NCBI RefSeq assembly: GCF_046115515.1
Contig: NZ_CP175953.1
Origin: Gracilimonas sp017641085
GTDB lineage: Bacteria > Bacteroidota > Rhodothermia > Balneolales > Balneolaceae
Direction: 5' to 3' (one strand)
DNA length: 64,000 nt
Of the stretch, positions 37,332 to 46,004 are shown piece by piece (position 1 is the stretch's first letter; each line of letters begins with the position of its first letter). A program made the translations under genes and the position numbers. The notes under the pieces are model-generated. The model was not told the DNA's origin and searched no databases. It saw nothing but the letters and a program-made list of their open reading frames with translations.

Positions 37332-37407
37332 TTGGGGCAAGGTGTTAGGTTTTAGTTGTTCTTGAACAAAACACTAAAACCTAACACCTAAAAACTTCCC
37401 CTAACAC
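37332..37407. repeat. ACCTAACACC-family inverted repeat, copy A2
   Basis: AGGTGTTAGGTTTTAGT at 37340-37356 and ACTAAAACCTAACACCT at 37372-37388 are perfect 17-bp inverted arms, extended by partial matches and an extra CTAACACCTA on the right. It fills the spacer between two convergent genes. Confidence 0.88.
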
Positions 37408-38739
37408 CTACAACAGTTTTGAAGCCAGGTTAGCCAGTTCCGAGCGCTCCCCTTTCTCCAGGTTGATGTGGGCATACATTTCATTGTTATTCATGCGGTC
37501 CACGAGGTAACTGAGTCCGTTACTTTGAGCATCCAGGTAAGGCGTATCGATTTGAAAGATATCCCCGGTAAACACGACTTTGGTGTTTTCGCCCGCCCGG
37601 GTGATGATGGTTTTCACTTCATGAGGGGTTAAATTCTGAGCCTCATCAATGATAAAAATCACGTTGGATAAACTTCGTCCCCGGATATAAGCCAGCGGCA
37701 CAATGCGCAGCTTCTCAGTCTGCAGCATTTCATCAATCTTCTTAAATGGCTTACTCGTTTCCTTATACTGATTTTTAATGAAGCTCAGGTTATCCCAAAG
37801 CGGCTGCATGTAGGGGTCAATTTTGGCATTGGCATCGCCGGGAAGAAAGCCAATGTCCTTATTACTTAGGGGAACAATGGGCCGGGCCAGATAAATTTGC
37901 TTGAAATTGCTCCGCTGCTCCAGTGCACTTGCCAAAGCCAACAGTGTTTTTCCCGTTCCGGCAGCTCCGGTAATGGTACAACACATAATATTCGGGTTCT
38001 GAAGGGCATGCATAGCAAAAGTCTGTTCTGCATTTTTTGGCTGAATGCCATAGGCATTGTTCTTTTCCACCACTTCTACTTTTTTGCTCTTCGCATTATA
38101 CCATCCAAGCCCCGAAGAACCGTGACTTTTCATTATGTAATAATGGTTACAAATCGGGTCGGCTTCCATAAGTTCTTCAGGCTTTATCTTCCCTTTTTCA
38201 TAAAACTTACTGACCACTGAAGGATCTTCAATTTCGAGAGACGTTTTGCCTTTATACAAATGCTCAATATCCTGAATCCGAATGGTCTCATAATCTTCCG
38301 ACTCCAGGTTCAATGCCCGGGCTTTCAGACGCAGGTTGATATCCTTGGAAACCAATATCACCCGCTGGCTTGGATTTTCTTCTTTCAGGTGGAGCGCCGC
38401 ATTAATAATCCGGTGGTCATTCTTATCGGAGCCGTACACTTTGGTGGCATCCATGGAGTTTTCACCGTTCGTTATCACCCTGAGATTTCCATGCGACCTT
38501 CCGTTTAGCGGAATCCAGTTTTGCAGCATATTGGCATCCGAAATCCCATCCAGGTACCGGATAAATTCACGCGCATGCAGGTTAATGACGTTGTTCCCCT
38601 TTTTAAAAGTATCCAGCTCTTCAAGAACCGTGATGGGGATGGCTACATCGTTTTTTTCAAAGTTTCGGACAGCTTCATAATCGTAAAGTAGAACGGAGGT
38701 GTCGAGGACGAAGATCTTCTTCGATTTCTTCTTAGGCAT
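37408..38739 (-). CDS. PIN-domain/PhoH-family ATPase
   Basis: 443 residues from ATG 38739 (MPKKKSKKIFVLDTSVLLYD); the ORF extends upstream to a GTG at 38826, which is not family-like. An N-terminal PIN nuclease domain (about 10-150, with acidic DTSVLLYD and VLEELD) is joined to a C-terminal PhoH ATPase domain with Walker A GAAGTGKT near 258 and Walker B IFIIDEAQN near 352. This matches the YlaK/PhoH2-like family, proposed to unwind and cut RNA. Substrate is unknown. No toxin-antitoxin partner is adjacent. Confidence 0.93.
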   Translation of the reverse strand: MPKKKSKKIFVLDTSVLLYDYEAVRNFEKNDVAIPITVLEELDTFKKGNNVINLHAREFIRYLDGISDANMLQNWIPLNGRSHGNLRVITNGENSMDATKVYGSDKNDHRIINAALHLKEENPSQRVILVSKDINLRLKARALNLESEDYETIRIQDIEHLYKGKTSLEIEDPSVVSKFYEKGKIKPEELMEADPICNHYYIMKSHGSSGLGWYNAKSKKVEVVEKNNAYGIQPKNAEQTFAMHALQNPNIMCCTITGAAGTGKTLLALASALEQRSNFKQIYLARPIVPLSNKDIGFLPGDANAKIDPYMQPLWDNLSFIKNQYKETSKPFKKIDEMLQTEKLRIVPLAYIRGRSLSNVIFIIDEAQNLTPHEVKTIITRAGENTKVVFTGDIFQIDTPYLDAQSNGLSYLVDRMNNNEMYAHINLEKGERSELANLASKLL

Positions 38740-38870
38740 AGATGAGGATGTTTGATTAGTCTTGCCATATGTACCAGCCGGGTAGATGATTGTATGAGCG
38801 GCTTTTATAATAAAGCTAAAGCCCACACCATTTGCAATATACAGCCCTTATTTAATGGAATTTTAATGGA

Positions 38871-38956
38871 TGGGTTTGGTGATAGGGTGATAGGGTGTTA
38901 AAGTGATACGGTGATTTTTTAAAAAGCTCCACTTCATCACTTTATCACCATATCAC
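38871..38956. repeat. GTGATA/GTTAA-word inverted repeat
   Basis: GATAGGGTGATAGGGTG and GTTAAAGTGATACGGTGAT are mirrored by ATCACTTTATCACCATATCAC on the right, around TTTTTTAAAAAGCTCC. The right arm covers the last codons of the methyltransferase gene. It lies between two genes of the same (minus) strand. Confidence 0.7.
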
Positions 38957-39710
38957 TTAACCCCCACAAGGCAATACTAACTGCAATAGCTGCATTCAGG
39001 CTCTCAACCTTATCCTGCCCTGGTGCCGACTCTATCCTTACTTTCTTTCTTTTGGAATGCAATAAGCTTTCACTGATTCCATTCCCTTCATTCCCAACAA
39101 CAATGATTGTTTTTTCTGCGGGTTGAACCGATCTCAGGTTTACACTTTCTGCCCCACCATCAAGCAGCAAAATTTGCCATCCGTTTGCTTCAAGTTCTGT
39201 GAATATTTCTTCCAGTTCGCCTGATAATACCGGAATGCTTCCGGTGGCTCCGGCCGTACTTCGCACTACTTTGGGGTGATACACATCTACGCTTCCCTTT
39301 CCGGCGATCAATGCTTTTGCTCCGAACCAGGCTGCTGTGCGCAGAATCGTCCCCATATTTCCCGGGTCCTGGATTGCATCAGTTGCAACGATGATTCCGC
39401 TTTTCTCTCTCAATTCATTGGTACTGATTTCATCCGCCATCTTACAAACCGCCAGAATCCCCTGTGGATTTTCGGTATCTGCCACTTCATCAAACACATC
39501 CGCTTCTATAGAAGCACTGAAAGCTGACCATTCATCACTGACAGCTTTTCCTTCAACCACAAACACAGTCTCCACTTCCACCAACCCATTTTCAAGCACC
39601 TGCTCAACGGCGCGCTCTCCCTCAACCACGAACCGCTGCTCTTTCTCGCGATACTTTTTGCGGGCTAACTTCCGAAGTAATTTAATTTCATTATTTGATG
39701 CGTTTCTCAT
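38937..39710 (-). CDS. SpoU/TrmH-family RNA 2'-O-methyltransferase
   Basis: 257 residues. An N-terminal L30e-like substrate-binding domain (about 1-90) precedes the trefoil-knot SPOUT domain. The three SpoU motifs are present: IQDPGNMGTILRTAAWFGA (motif 1), VVGNEGNGIS (motif 2) and KVESLNAAIAVSIAL (motif 3). It transfers a methyl group from S-adenosylmethionine to ribose 2'-OH in rRNA or tRNA; the domain layout resembles RlmB/TsnR-type enzymes, but the target nucleotide cannot be read from sequence. Start ATG 39710. Confidence 0.93.
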   Translation of the reverse strand: MRNASNNEIKLLRKLARKKYREKEQRFVVEGERAVEQVLENGLVEVETVFVVEGKAVSDEWSAFSASIEADVFDEVADTENPQGILAVCKMADEISTNELREKSGIIVATDAIQDPGNMGTILRTAAWFGAKALIAGKGSVDVYHPKVVRSTAGATGSIPVLSGELEEIFTELEANGWQILLLDGGAESVNLRSVQPAEKTIIVVGNEGNGISESLLHSKRKKVRIESAPGQDKVESLNAAIAVSIALWGLSDMVIK

Positions 39711-39930
39711 GCGGGAAGAATACAGAACTCAGCAGTTAGAATACAGTCTTCCCTTATAGTCAACCTTTCCAGGGTTAAACCAAATGAGCCTGATTCCGGG
39801 AAAGTGTAGTAACCCTGGAAAGGTTTAATGGAGAAAGACTTTTTAGATTTTCTCCTCCTGAATTCTGAGTTCTGTTTTCTGACTACTCACTTCCCTATCT
39901 TCACCCAAAAATAAGAGCTAAAATATCGTT
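39711..39930. repeat. divergent spacer with two nested inverted repeats
   Basis: Outer arms CAGAACTCAGCAGTTAGAA (39723-39741) and TTCTGAGTTCTG (about 39864-39876) enclose inner arms CCTTTCCAGGGTTA and GTAACCCTGGAAAGG (about 39766-39824). The promoter of the ALDH gene should follow in the last 50 nt. Confidence 0.65.
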
Positions 39931-41439
39931 ATGGAATTTCTGAAGACATTAGGCATTGAAGGTATTAATCCCGGAACCAGTACCGGACGTAAACATCACG
40001 AGAGCAAAGAAACCATCAGCAGCTTCACGCCAACCAATGGTGATAAAATAGCTACTGTGGGGGTAACTACCCGCGAGCAATACGATCAGGTTGTGGAAGA
40101 AGCTCAGAAAGCATATAAAGTTTGGAGTCAAATGCCGGCTCCTCAGCGCGGTGAGATCGTGCGCCAGATTGGCCAGAAATTACGTGAGTACAAAGAACCA
40201 CTTGGCAAACTGGTTACTTACGAAATGGGTAAAATCTACCAGGAAGGGCTCGGTGAAGTCCAGGAAATGATTGATATCTGTGATTTTGCAGTGGGGCAGT
40301 CGCGCATGCTGTACGGTAAAACCATGCACAGCGAGCGCCCTCAGCACCGTATGTATGAGCAATGGCATCCGCTGGGGATTGTGGCTATTATCTCCGCGTT
40401 CAACTTTCCGGTTGCCGTGTGGAGCTGGAACGCCATGATTGCTGCCGTGTGCGGAAACGTAATGATTTGGAAAGGCTCCGAAAAAACGCCCCTTTGCGGA
40501 GTTGCCGTACAAAAGATTGTAGCCAAAGTGCTCAAAGAAAATAACCTGCCTGAAGGGATCTTTAACCTGGTTACCGGAGACCGCGAAGTAGGCGAATGGA
40601 TGACCGAAGACGAACGAATCCCACTTATTTCAGCAACCGGTTCTATCCGAATGGGTAAAGAAGTAGCCAAAACCGTGGGCGGACGTTTAGGAAAAAGCAT
40701 TCTTGAGCTGGGAGGAAACAATGCCATCATCATTTCCGAGGATGCTGATATTGAAATGGCGATCCGGGCTACCGTTTTTGGAGCCGTTGGAACTTGCGGC
40801 CAGCGCTGCACAAGCACACGCCGGCTTATCGTTCAGGAATCAGTTTATGATCAGGTAAAAGAACGACTGCTCAGTATTTATGAAAATATCTCCATTGGCG
40901 ATCCGCTTGACGAAAACACGCTGGTTGGGCCGATGATTGATCAGGGCGCCGTTGACCAAATGCAGAATGCCCTGAAGGAAATTGAAAAAGAAGGTGGCAA
41001 AGTTATAACCGGTGGCGAGCCTCTGGACGAAGATGGTTTTTATGTGAAACCAGCGATCGCTGAAGTTAAAAATCATTATGATATTGTTCAGGAAGAGACT
41101 TTTGCGCCTATCCTTTACCTCATCAAATACAAAACGCTGGATGAAGCCATCGAGCTGCACAACGGTGTGAAACAGGGACTCAGTTCGGCTATGTTTACCC
41201 TGAACATGCGGGAAGCTGAAAACTTCCTGAGTGCCCGAGGTTCGGATTGTGGAATTGCCAACATCAATATTGGTACCAGCGGGGCTGAAATTGGTGGTGC
41301 CTTTGGTGGAGAGAAAGAAACAGGCGGTGGACGGGAATCCGGTTCTGATGCCTGGAAAGCGTACATGCGCCGCCAGACCAACACCATGAACTGGGGAGAT
41401 TCTCTACCACTGGCACAAGGCATCGATTTTGATGTGTAA
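39931..41439 (+). CDS. aldehyde dehydrogenase, ALDH7 (antiquitin/aminoadipate-semialdehyde) type
   Basis: 502 residues, full length. Catalytic C293 (GTCGQRCTSTRR) and general base E259 (LELGGNN) are intact. The segments ISAFNFPVAVWSWNAMIA and GNVMIWKGSEKTPL form the NAD site. The GTCGQRCTSTRR context and EIGGAFGGEKETGGGRESGSD near the C-terminus match the ALDH7 group, which oxidises alpha-aminoadipate semialdehyde (lysine breakdown) and related aldehydes. It may be co-transcribed with the DUF985 cupin 68 nt downstream. No other lysine-degradation gene is nearby, so the exact substrate is inferred. Confidence 0.93.
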   Translation: MEFLKTLGIEGINPGTSTGRKHHESKETISSFTPTNGDKIATVGVTTREQYDQVVEEAQKAYKVWSQMPAPQRGEIVRQIGQKLREYKEPLGKLVTYEMGKIYQEGLGEVQEMIDICDFAVGQSRMLYGKTMHSERPQHRMYEQWHPLGIVAIISAFNFPVAVWSWNAMIAAVCGNVMIWKGSEKTPLCGVAVQKIVAKVLKENNLPEGIFNLVTGDREVGEWMTEDERIPLISATGSIRMGKEVAKTVGGRLGKSILELGGNNAIIISEDADIEMAIRATVFGAVGTCGQRCTSTRRLIVQESVYDQVKERLLSIYENISIGDPLDENTLVGPMIDQGAVDQMQNALKEIEKEGGKVITGGEPLDEDGFYVKPAIAEVKNHYDIVQEETFAPILYLIKYKTLDEAIELHNGVKQGLSSAMFTLNMREAENFLSARGSDCGIANINIGTSGAEIGGAFGGEKETGGGRESGSDAWKAYMRRQTNTMNWGDSLPLAQGIDFDV

Positions 41440-41507
41440 TATTTTCCTATTGAAAACACGCAGAGCCACAAGGTTTTGTATCTCTACGTGGTATTCTAAT
41501 AAACATA

Positions 41508-42011
41508 ATGTCCACAATAGAAAAATTAATCACCCGCTTCGACCTTCAAAAACATCCGGAAGGCGGGTATTTCAAAGAGACGTATCGTAGTGAGGGTGTT
41601 ATTCCCGAAACCGTTTTCCCGGATTTGTTTGAGGGAAGCCGCAACTACTGCACCGGCATTTATTTTCTTTTGACCTCAGATACTTTCTCTGCTTTTCACA
41701 GAATCAGGCAGGATGAGATGTGGCACTTTTATCAGGGTTCGCCGCTTACTATTCACATGATCAGTCCGGATGGAAACTACTCTAAGCAAGTGGTTGGGTC
41801 GGATTTTGACAACGGAGAACTTCCTCAATTCACCGTACCCAAAGAGTATTGGTTTGCAGCTGAAGTTAACCAAGCGGACAGCTATTCATTTGTGGGCTGC
41901 ACCGTTTCTCCCGGCTTTGATTTCCAAGATTTTGAATTGGCTGCAGAAGAAAGTTTAAGCCGTAAGTTCTCCAAACATAAAGACCTGATTTCCCGTCTTA
42001 CCCGAGGGTAG
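41508..42011 (+). CDS. DUF985 cupin-domain protein
   Basis: 167 residues, a single cupin barrel of the DUF985/YML079-like family: LQKHPEGGYFKETYRS at the N-terminus, HRIRQDEMWHFYQG (metal or ligand-binding region), VPKEYWFAAEV and SFVGCTVSPGFDFQDFELA. Family members resemble sugar epimerases, but their substrates are unknown. It follows the ALDH gene on the same strand and may share its transcript; an inverted ACGCAGAG/CTCTACGT pair lies in between. Confidence 0.9.
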   Translation: MSTIEKLITRFDLQKHPEGGYFKETYRSEGVIPETVFPDLFEGSRNYCTGIYFLLTSDTFSAFHRIRQDEMWHFYQGSPLTIHMISPDGNYSKQVVGSDFDNGELPQFTVPKEYWFAAEVNQADSYSFVGCTVSPGFDFQDFELAAEESLSRKFSKHKDLISRLTRG

Positions 42012-42023
42012 ATCCCTTATTAA

Positions 42024-44582
42024 TTATTTGATAAGGGTAAGCTTGCGAATCAGTGATTGATTACCGGTATCCAGTTTATACAAATAAACCCCGCTCGAAA
42101 ATTTTCCGGGCGAGGCATCCCACCTTAATGAATGAATTCCCTGTGACTTGACTCCATTCTCCAAGACCGCTACTTCTCTCCCCATTATATCATAAACCGC
42201 GATCTTTACCCTGCCCGGTTTATCTAACCGGTAAGAAATGGTGGTCGTAGGGTTAAAGGGATTTGGATAATTTTGATACAGCTCAAAGCCTTTGGCAATT
42301 TCTTCGTCTTGCTCCTCTTCGGTTCCCACCAGCACTCCACTGTTTTCTGCTCCCGGGGTTCCATGGCCCACCGAAGCCGCCCAGTTTTCCGCTTTTGAGT
42401 TATCCAGCCTTGGATGGGTCAGGGAAAGAGTTGCCCCTTCTCCATCAGCCTCTGCCGGCCAGGGCGGATCATCACTGTAGGTTAGCTGGTCTACGATATC
42501 TCCGGTATTGTTGAAAAGGCGAACAAGTTCACCGCTTCCGGCAAATCCAAAATCGAGGTCTCCTACATAATTATTCACTTCAGGAAATAGTGAAGTAAAC
42601 AGGGTGCTGTCTCTGGTAAGCACTAAAAACCCGCCACTTTCTACTATAGTGCCATCAGCAAAAGTGTAAATGTGCTCATCGTCGGAATCGGAAAAGTACC
42701 AGCCTCCTAAATCAATATTTGATTCGGTATTATTATAAAATTCAATCCAATCTTCGGGATCAAAATCTTCAGCTGAGTTATAGTTTATCTCATTGATAAC
42801 AACCGGAGTATCATCGGATAGATCATTTCTTTTGAATACCGCTGTTAAAGATGCCTCACTTTCAATGGTAATATCTGCTTCAGTGTCGGTGCCGGAAGCC
42901 TCAACACTCCAGCCCACAAAAGAGTAGCCCGGAGCCGGAATCGCTTTAATAGTGGTTGGTATCGATTTATAAATCAAAACCCAATCGGTAGTATCCGAAC
43001 GAACCGTTTCAACAGTCACTGCGCCACCCTCGGCAGGGCTTGAAGAGACTTCCAGTTTAGTAACCCCCGAAACCTCAAAGAAATTCTGAAGATGTGTCCG
43101 CGCTTTAGTTTGCCTGCTCCTCACAAAAACCTTCATTCTTTCCAGATGTTTTTCCCAATTCATGCCCGAACCCAACCGGAATGACTTATCCCATCGGTCC
43201 ATATGCCGGGGAATTTCAGATTCTATAAGTGCGGCCGTACTGTCAATAACACCCAAAAGCCGCCCCGGCGAGAAAGATGCCTGTATGTGAATACTATACC
43301 GCTGAATAAATTTATTCCGAAAACGTTCATTGCTTAGCAAACTTCTGAATAGAAACGTCGACCATCCCGGGTTTGCATAATAGATGTTGTTGGTTGTAGC
43401 CACCAGCTCCAGGCTGTTGGTATCATCCTGTCCAAAAGTGTGGCTGTTCATCGTCATGTCCATGTCATACATTATCCAGCGCCACTTTCCTCCAGGAACC
43501 TGAGGCCTCCAGAATCGAATGTTATTAGCCGGCCAATCTCCATTCGCCATATAGATTTCAGTAAGCACATAATCGATATACTGGTCGATATCCATTTGGC
43601 GGCTAACCCACTCGTAATTTTCCTGTACCGACAGGTCGTTATTCTTCATGAAGTTAATCATGGCCTGGTAATGCGTGTCTGATCCTTCTTTCACATTTGC
43701 ATTTCCTGTGAGGATATCGAGTTCGTCTTCATCATAGCCGTAATTCGATTCAATGAAATCTTCATTTTGCTTTTCACGCAGGATGTGAATTCCCCAGTAT
43801 TCACCATTTAAGAAAACGACAACCGGCTTAAAAGCCTGGTATCCTAAATCCATCCGATCTTTCATCATTGCCTGGATGGAAGCATTCCTGATCATAGCTC
43901 TGTACCAATCCTGCCCGCCACTTCTCAGGGCCAGCCGGTCAAACTCAGTAAAGGGTTTATCCTCAAAAAGGGGATAATTCAGCTTCTTGAGACCATACTC
44001 TCCCCGGAAATAGATATCCAGTGATTTTTGATCGTACAGCCGGGTACAACCTCCTCCAATTTTCACCCCGGCGTTTACGCTGAAACCGGGAGTGTGATCT
44101 TTTTCGAAGAAAGCCAGGTGGACCGGACGCTCCCAATCTTGATTCCAGTTTTTTGGGGTGCTTCTGCAGTATCCGGGAATGCCATTAGTACCTTCCACAT
44201 AGATACCGGCACTGTCTGAGAAAAATCCAGCAGGATTGGTAGTTACGGATAGAATGGGCATTTCGGTCGGTTCATCTATAAAATATGATCTGAAAAAGAA
44301 CGAGGTGTCTGCACGATCATCGGATAAAATCATGACCCGTAAAGCGGAAGTCTCGGTAATAGACAATGAATCCTGAAAAAGCGCACTTGCAGTATCCGGG
44401 AAGGCTCCGTCAAGTGTATAGAAAATGGATGAAGAATCGGACACACCCTCAATTTGAACAATCACTGAATCTGAATAGAAGCCGCTGTCGGTAATATGGA
44501 TTTCATTTTGAGCCTGCACCTTACCTACAGAACAAATGATGATTAGAAATGCGACTGATTTTAGAAAATAGGCTCGGTACAT
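42024..44582 (-). CDS. secreted CotH-kinase protein with lamin-tail domain and T9SS tail
   Basis: 852 residues with signal peptide ending near VQAQ. Order: chitobiase-C-terminal-like Ig domain (about 28-100), CotH kinase-like domain about 130-500 (DWYRAMIRNASIQAMM, GEYWGIHILREKQNEDF, RWIMYDMDMT with the likely metal-binding acids), a beta domain of the InlB B-repeat type about 510-600 (APGYSFVGW), a lamin-tail domain about 605-740 (VVINEINYNSAEDFDPEDW) and a T9SS type A sorting domain from about 768 (YQNYPNPFNPTTTISY). CotH kinases phosphorylate spore-coat proteins in Bacillus; secreted bacterial homologues are uncharacterised. It is convergent with the cupin gene. Confidence 0.93.
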   Translation of the reverse strand: MYRAYFLKSVAFLIIICSVGKVQAQNEIHITDSGFYSDSVIVQIEGVSDSSSIFYTLDGAFPDTASALFQDSLSITETSALRVMILSDDRADTSFFFRSYFIDEPTEMPILSVTTNPAGFFSDSAGIYVEGTNGIPGYCRSTPKNWNQDWERPVHLAFFEKDHTPGFSVNAGVKIGGGCTRLYDQKSLDIYFRGEYGLKKLNYPLFEDKPFTEFDRLALRSGGQDWYRAMIRNASIQAMMKDRMDLGYQAFKPVVVFLNGEYWGIHILREKQNEDFIESNYGYDEDELDILTGNANVKEGSDTHYQAMINFMKNNDLSVQENYEWVSRQMDIDQYIDYVLTEIYMANGDWPANNIRFWRPQVPGGKWRWIMYDMDMTMNSHTFGQDDTNSLELVATTNNIYYANPGWSTFLFRSLLSNERFRNKFIQRYSIHIQASFSPGRLLGVIDSTAALIESEIPRHMDRWDKSFRLGSGMNWEKHLERMKVFVRSRQTKARTHLQNFFEVSGVTKLEVSSSPAEGGAVTVETVRSDTTDWVLIYKSIPTTIKAIPAPGYSFVGWSVEASGTDTEADITIESEASLTAVFKRNDLSDDTPVVINEINYNSAEDFDPEDWIEFYNNTESNIDLGGWYFSDSDDEHIYTFADGTIVESGGFLVLTRDSTLFTSLFPEVNNYVGDLDFGFAGSGELVRLFNNTGDIVDQLTYSDDPPWPAEADGEGATLSLTHPRLDNSKAENWAASVGHGTPGAENSGVLVGTEEEQDEEIAKGFELYQNYPNPFNPTTTISYRLDKPGRVKIAVYDIMGREVAVLENGVKSQGIHSLRWDASPGKFSSGVYLYKLDTGNQSLIRKLTLIK

Positions 44583-44683
44583 TTTGATAAAGCTATTGAC
44601 ATTTTACGGCCTGCAATTAAAGGCCTTTTGAGAAAAAAGGTGTGAAATAAAATGTAATAAGATTTATCCCTGCCGGGGGTACT

Positions 44684-45550
44684 CTAACCAAAAAATTTCA
44701 TCCAGCCTAAGGTGACAAACAATAAGATGAGGCGGTAAGATTGAATCAAGGGCACGAACGCCACATTCAACAGAACCACTTTAAATCCTTTTATCAGCAA
44801 ATTTCCGGCAAAAAAATTCCTGTACAGGAAATAGCCATACACATTCAGAATCAACAATACGGTAACTGATAAGCTCATCTCAGTAACTAATTCCATCATC
44901 CCGTCAATCTCAAAATATACTGCGATCAGCTTATACGACCCCGGAAGCACAGAACACAATATAAAAACCAAAAAAGCACTTAAAACCAGGCTGTAATTGA
45001 TATGATAAAGTAATGGCTTTTTCTCCCTTTCACTCAGATTAAGCACCCACGTGGCCACAGAAAAAAGCAAGGGAAGAATTACAAGCAGTGCTTTTGAAAG
45101 AACTTGTGTCAGCTCATTGTATTCCGGAGCAAACTCTGAATAACTCATCCCGGAAGCAGCGATAAAGGAGTTAATAAAATTTTCGGTATACTCGCTGTAA
45201 GGAAGGCGATTCAGCTGAGTATGCAAAGTGGTTTTAAAGGTATCTACTGCAGGAAATATGAAGTAAAAGGCATTTGCCAATATGAAAAGCTTAATCGGAG
45301 AAATATATTTTTTCCGTGCCCCGGATAGATACTCCCTTACATACGTGTGGGGCTTACTCAGAAATACTTTTAGGGTATTCAAGAAGCTGTTTTCGAAATT
45401 CAGCCAGCCGCTTATAAATTCATTAAAGAGAACTGTAACCCTGTGGTCTTTCTCCGATAATTTTCGCTGTCCGCATTTGGGGCAATACGAAGTAGTGAAA
45501 GGCTCATAGCCACAGTTGGGACATTCATGTATATCAACCAATTCCGACAT
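44684..45550 (-). CDS. DUF3667 membrane protein with zinc ribbon
   Basis: 288 residues. The N-terminal zinc ribbon has two CxxC pairs (CPNCGYEPFTTSYCPKCGQ). It is followed by a segment with FNEFISGWLNFENSFLNTL and about five membrane helices. This matches the DUF3667 family common in Bacteroidota; function unknown. Single gene. Confidence 0.88.
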   Translation of the reverse strand: MSELVDIHECPNCGYEPFTTSYCPKCGQRKLSEKDHRVTVLFNEFISGWLNFENSFLNTLKVFLSKPHTYVREYLSGARKKYISPIKLFILANAFYFIFPAVDTFKTTLHTQLNRLPYSEYTENFINSFIAASGMSYSEFAPEYNELTQVLSKALLVILPLLFSVATWVLNLSEREKKPLLYHINYSLVLSAFLVFILCSVLPGSYKLIAVYFEIDGMMELVTEMSLSVTVLLILNVYGYFLYRNFFAGNLLIKGFKVVLLNVAFVPLIQSYRLILLFVTLGWMKFFG

Positions 45551-45788
45551 GGTTGACTATATAGCTTTTTCAATCCTTTGGAGCAACTGCTTTGTGAAAG
45601 CTTTTTTACCGATTTAATTTCATAAATATTTGGACTAAGTGAACGAACATTTCTTTACACTAAATCTTCAATCTTCCATTCAATAATAACTTATAGCGCG
45701 CCTCACCCATAAAAATTACCCTTATTTCTAACTTTTATTTAAGCTTTGTTTTTTGCACTATTCTTGAAACAAGCTTAAAACTATCACT

Positions 45789-46004
45789 ATGCAAAAGTTA
45801 ATTTTGTTCATGCGAGGTTGTGTTCTGGGAGCCACTTTTTTTGCCTTTATTCTTTGGTTTAGTGATGCCGGGATTATGGGTGAAAGGTCTCTCACCTTTT
45901 TATCGGGAATAGCAGCTGGAATTTTATTATTTGGCTATGTGTCCATGAAGTTTCCAAACGAGTTCTGGAAAGCTTGGTTTCCTAACAAAAGCACTCAGCA
46001 GTAA
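45789..46004 (+). CDS. small membrane protein
   Basis: 71 residues, not recognised. Two hydrophobic segments (about 5-25 and 38-55) joined by a short loop suggest a double-spanning inner-membrane protein. AT-rich promoter-like sequence lies upstream. The last 10 nt overlap the end of the convergent decarboxylase gene. Confidence 0.6.
   Translation: MQKLILFMRGCVLGATFFAFILWFSDAGIMGERSLTFLSGIAAGILLFGYVSMKFPNEFWKAWFPNKSTQQ

Noticed and set aside
36884..37407. A composite transposon bounded by the A1 and A2 repeats
   Set aside because: The gene between them is a small COG0011-like protein, not a transposase, and no target-site duplication was seen.
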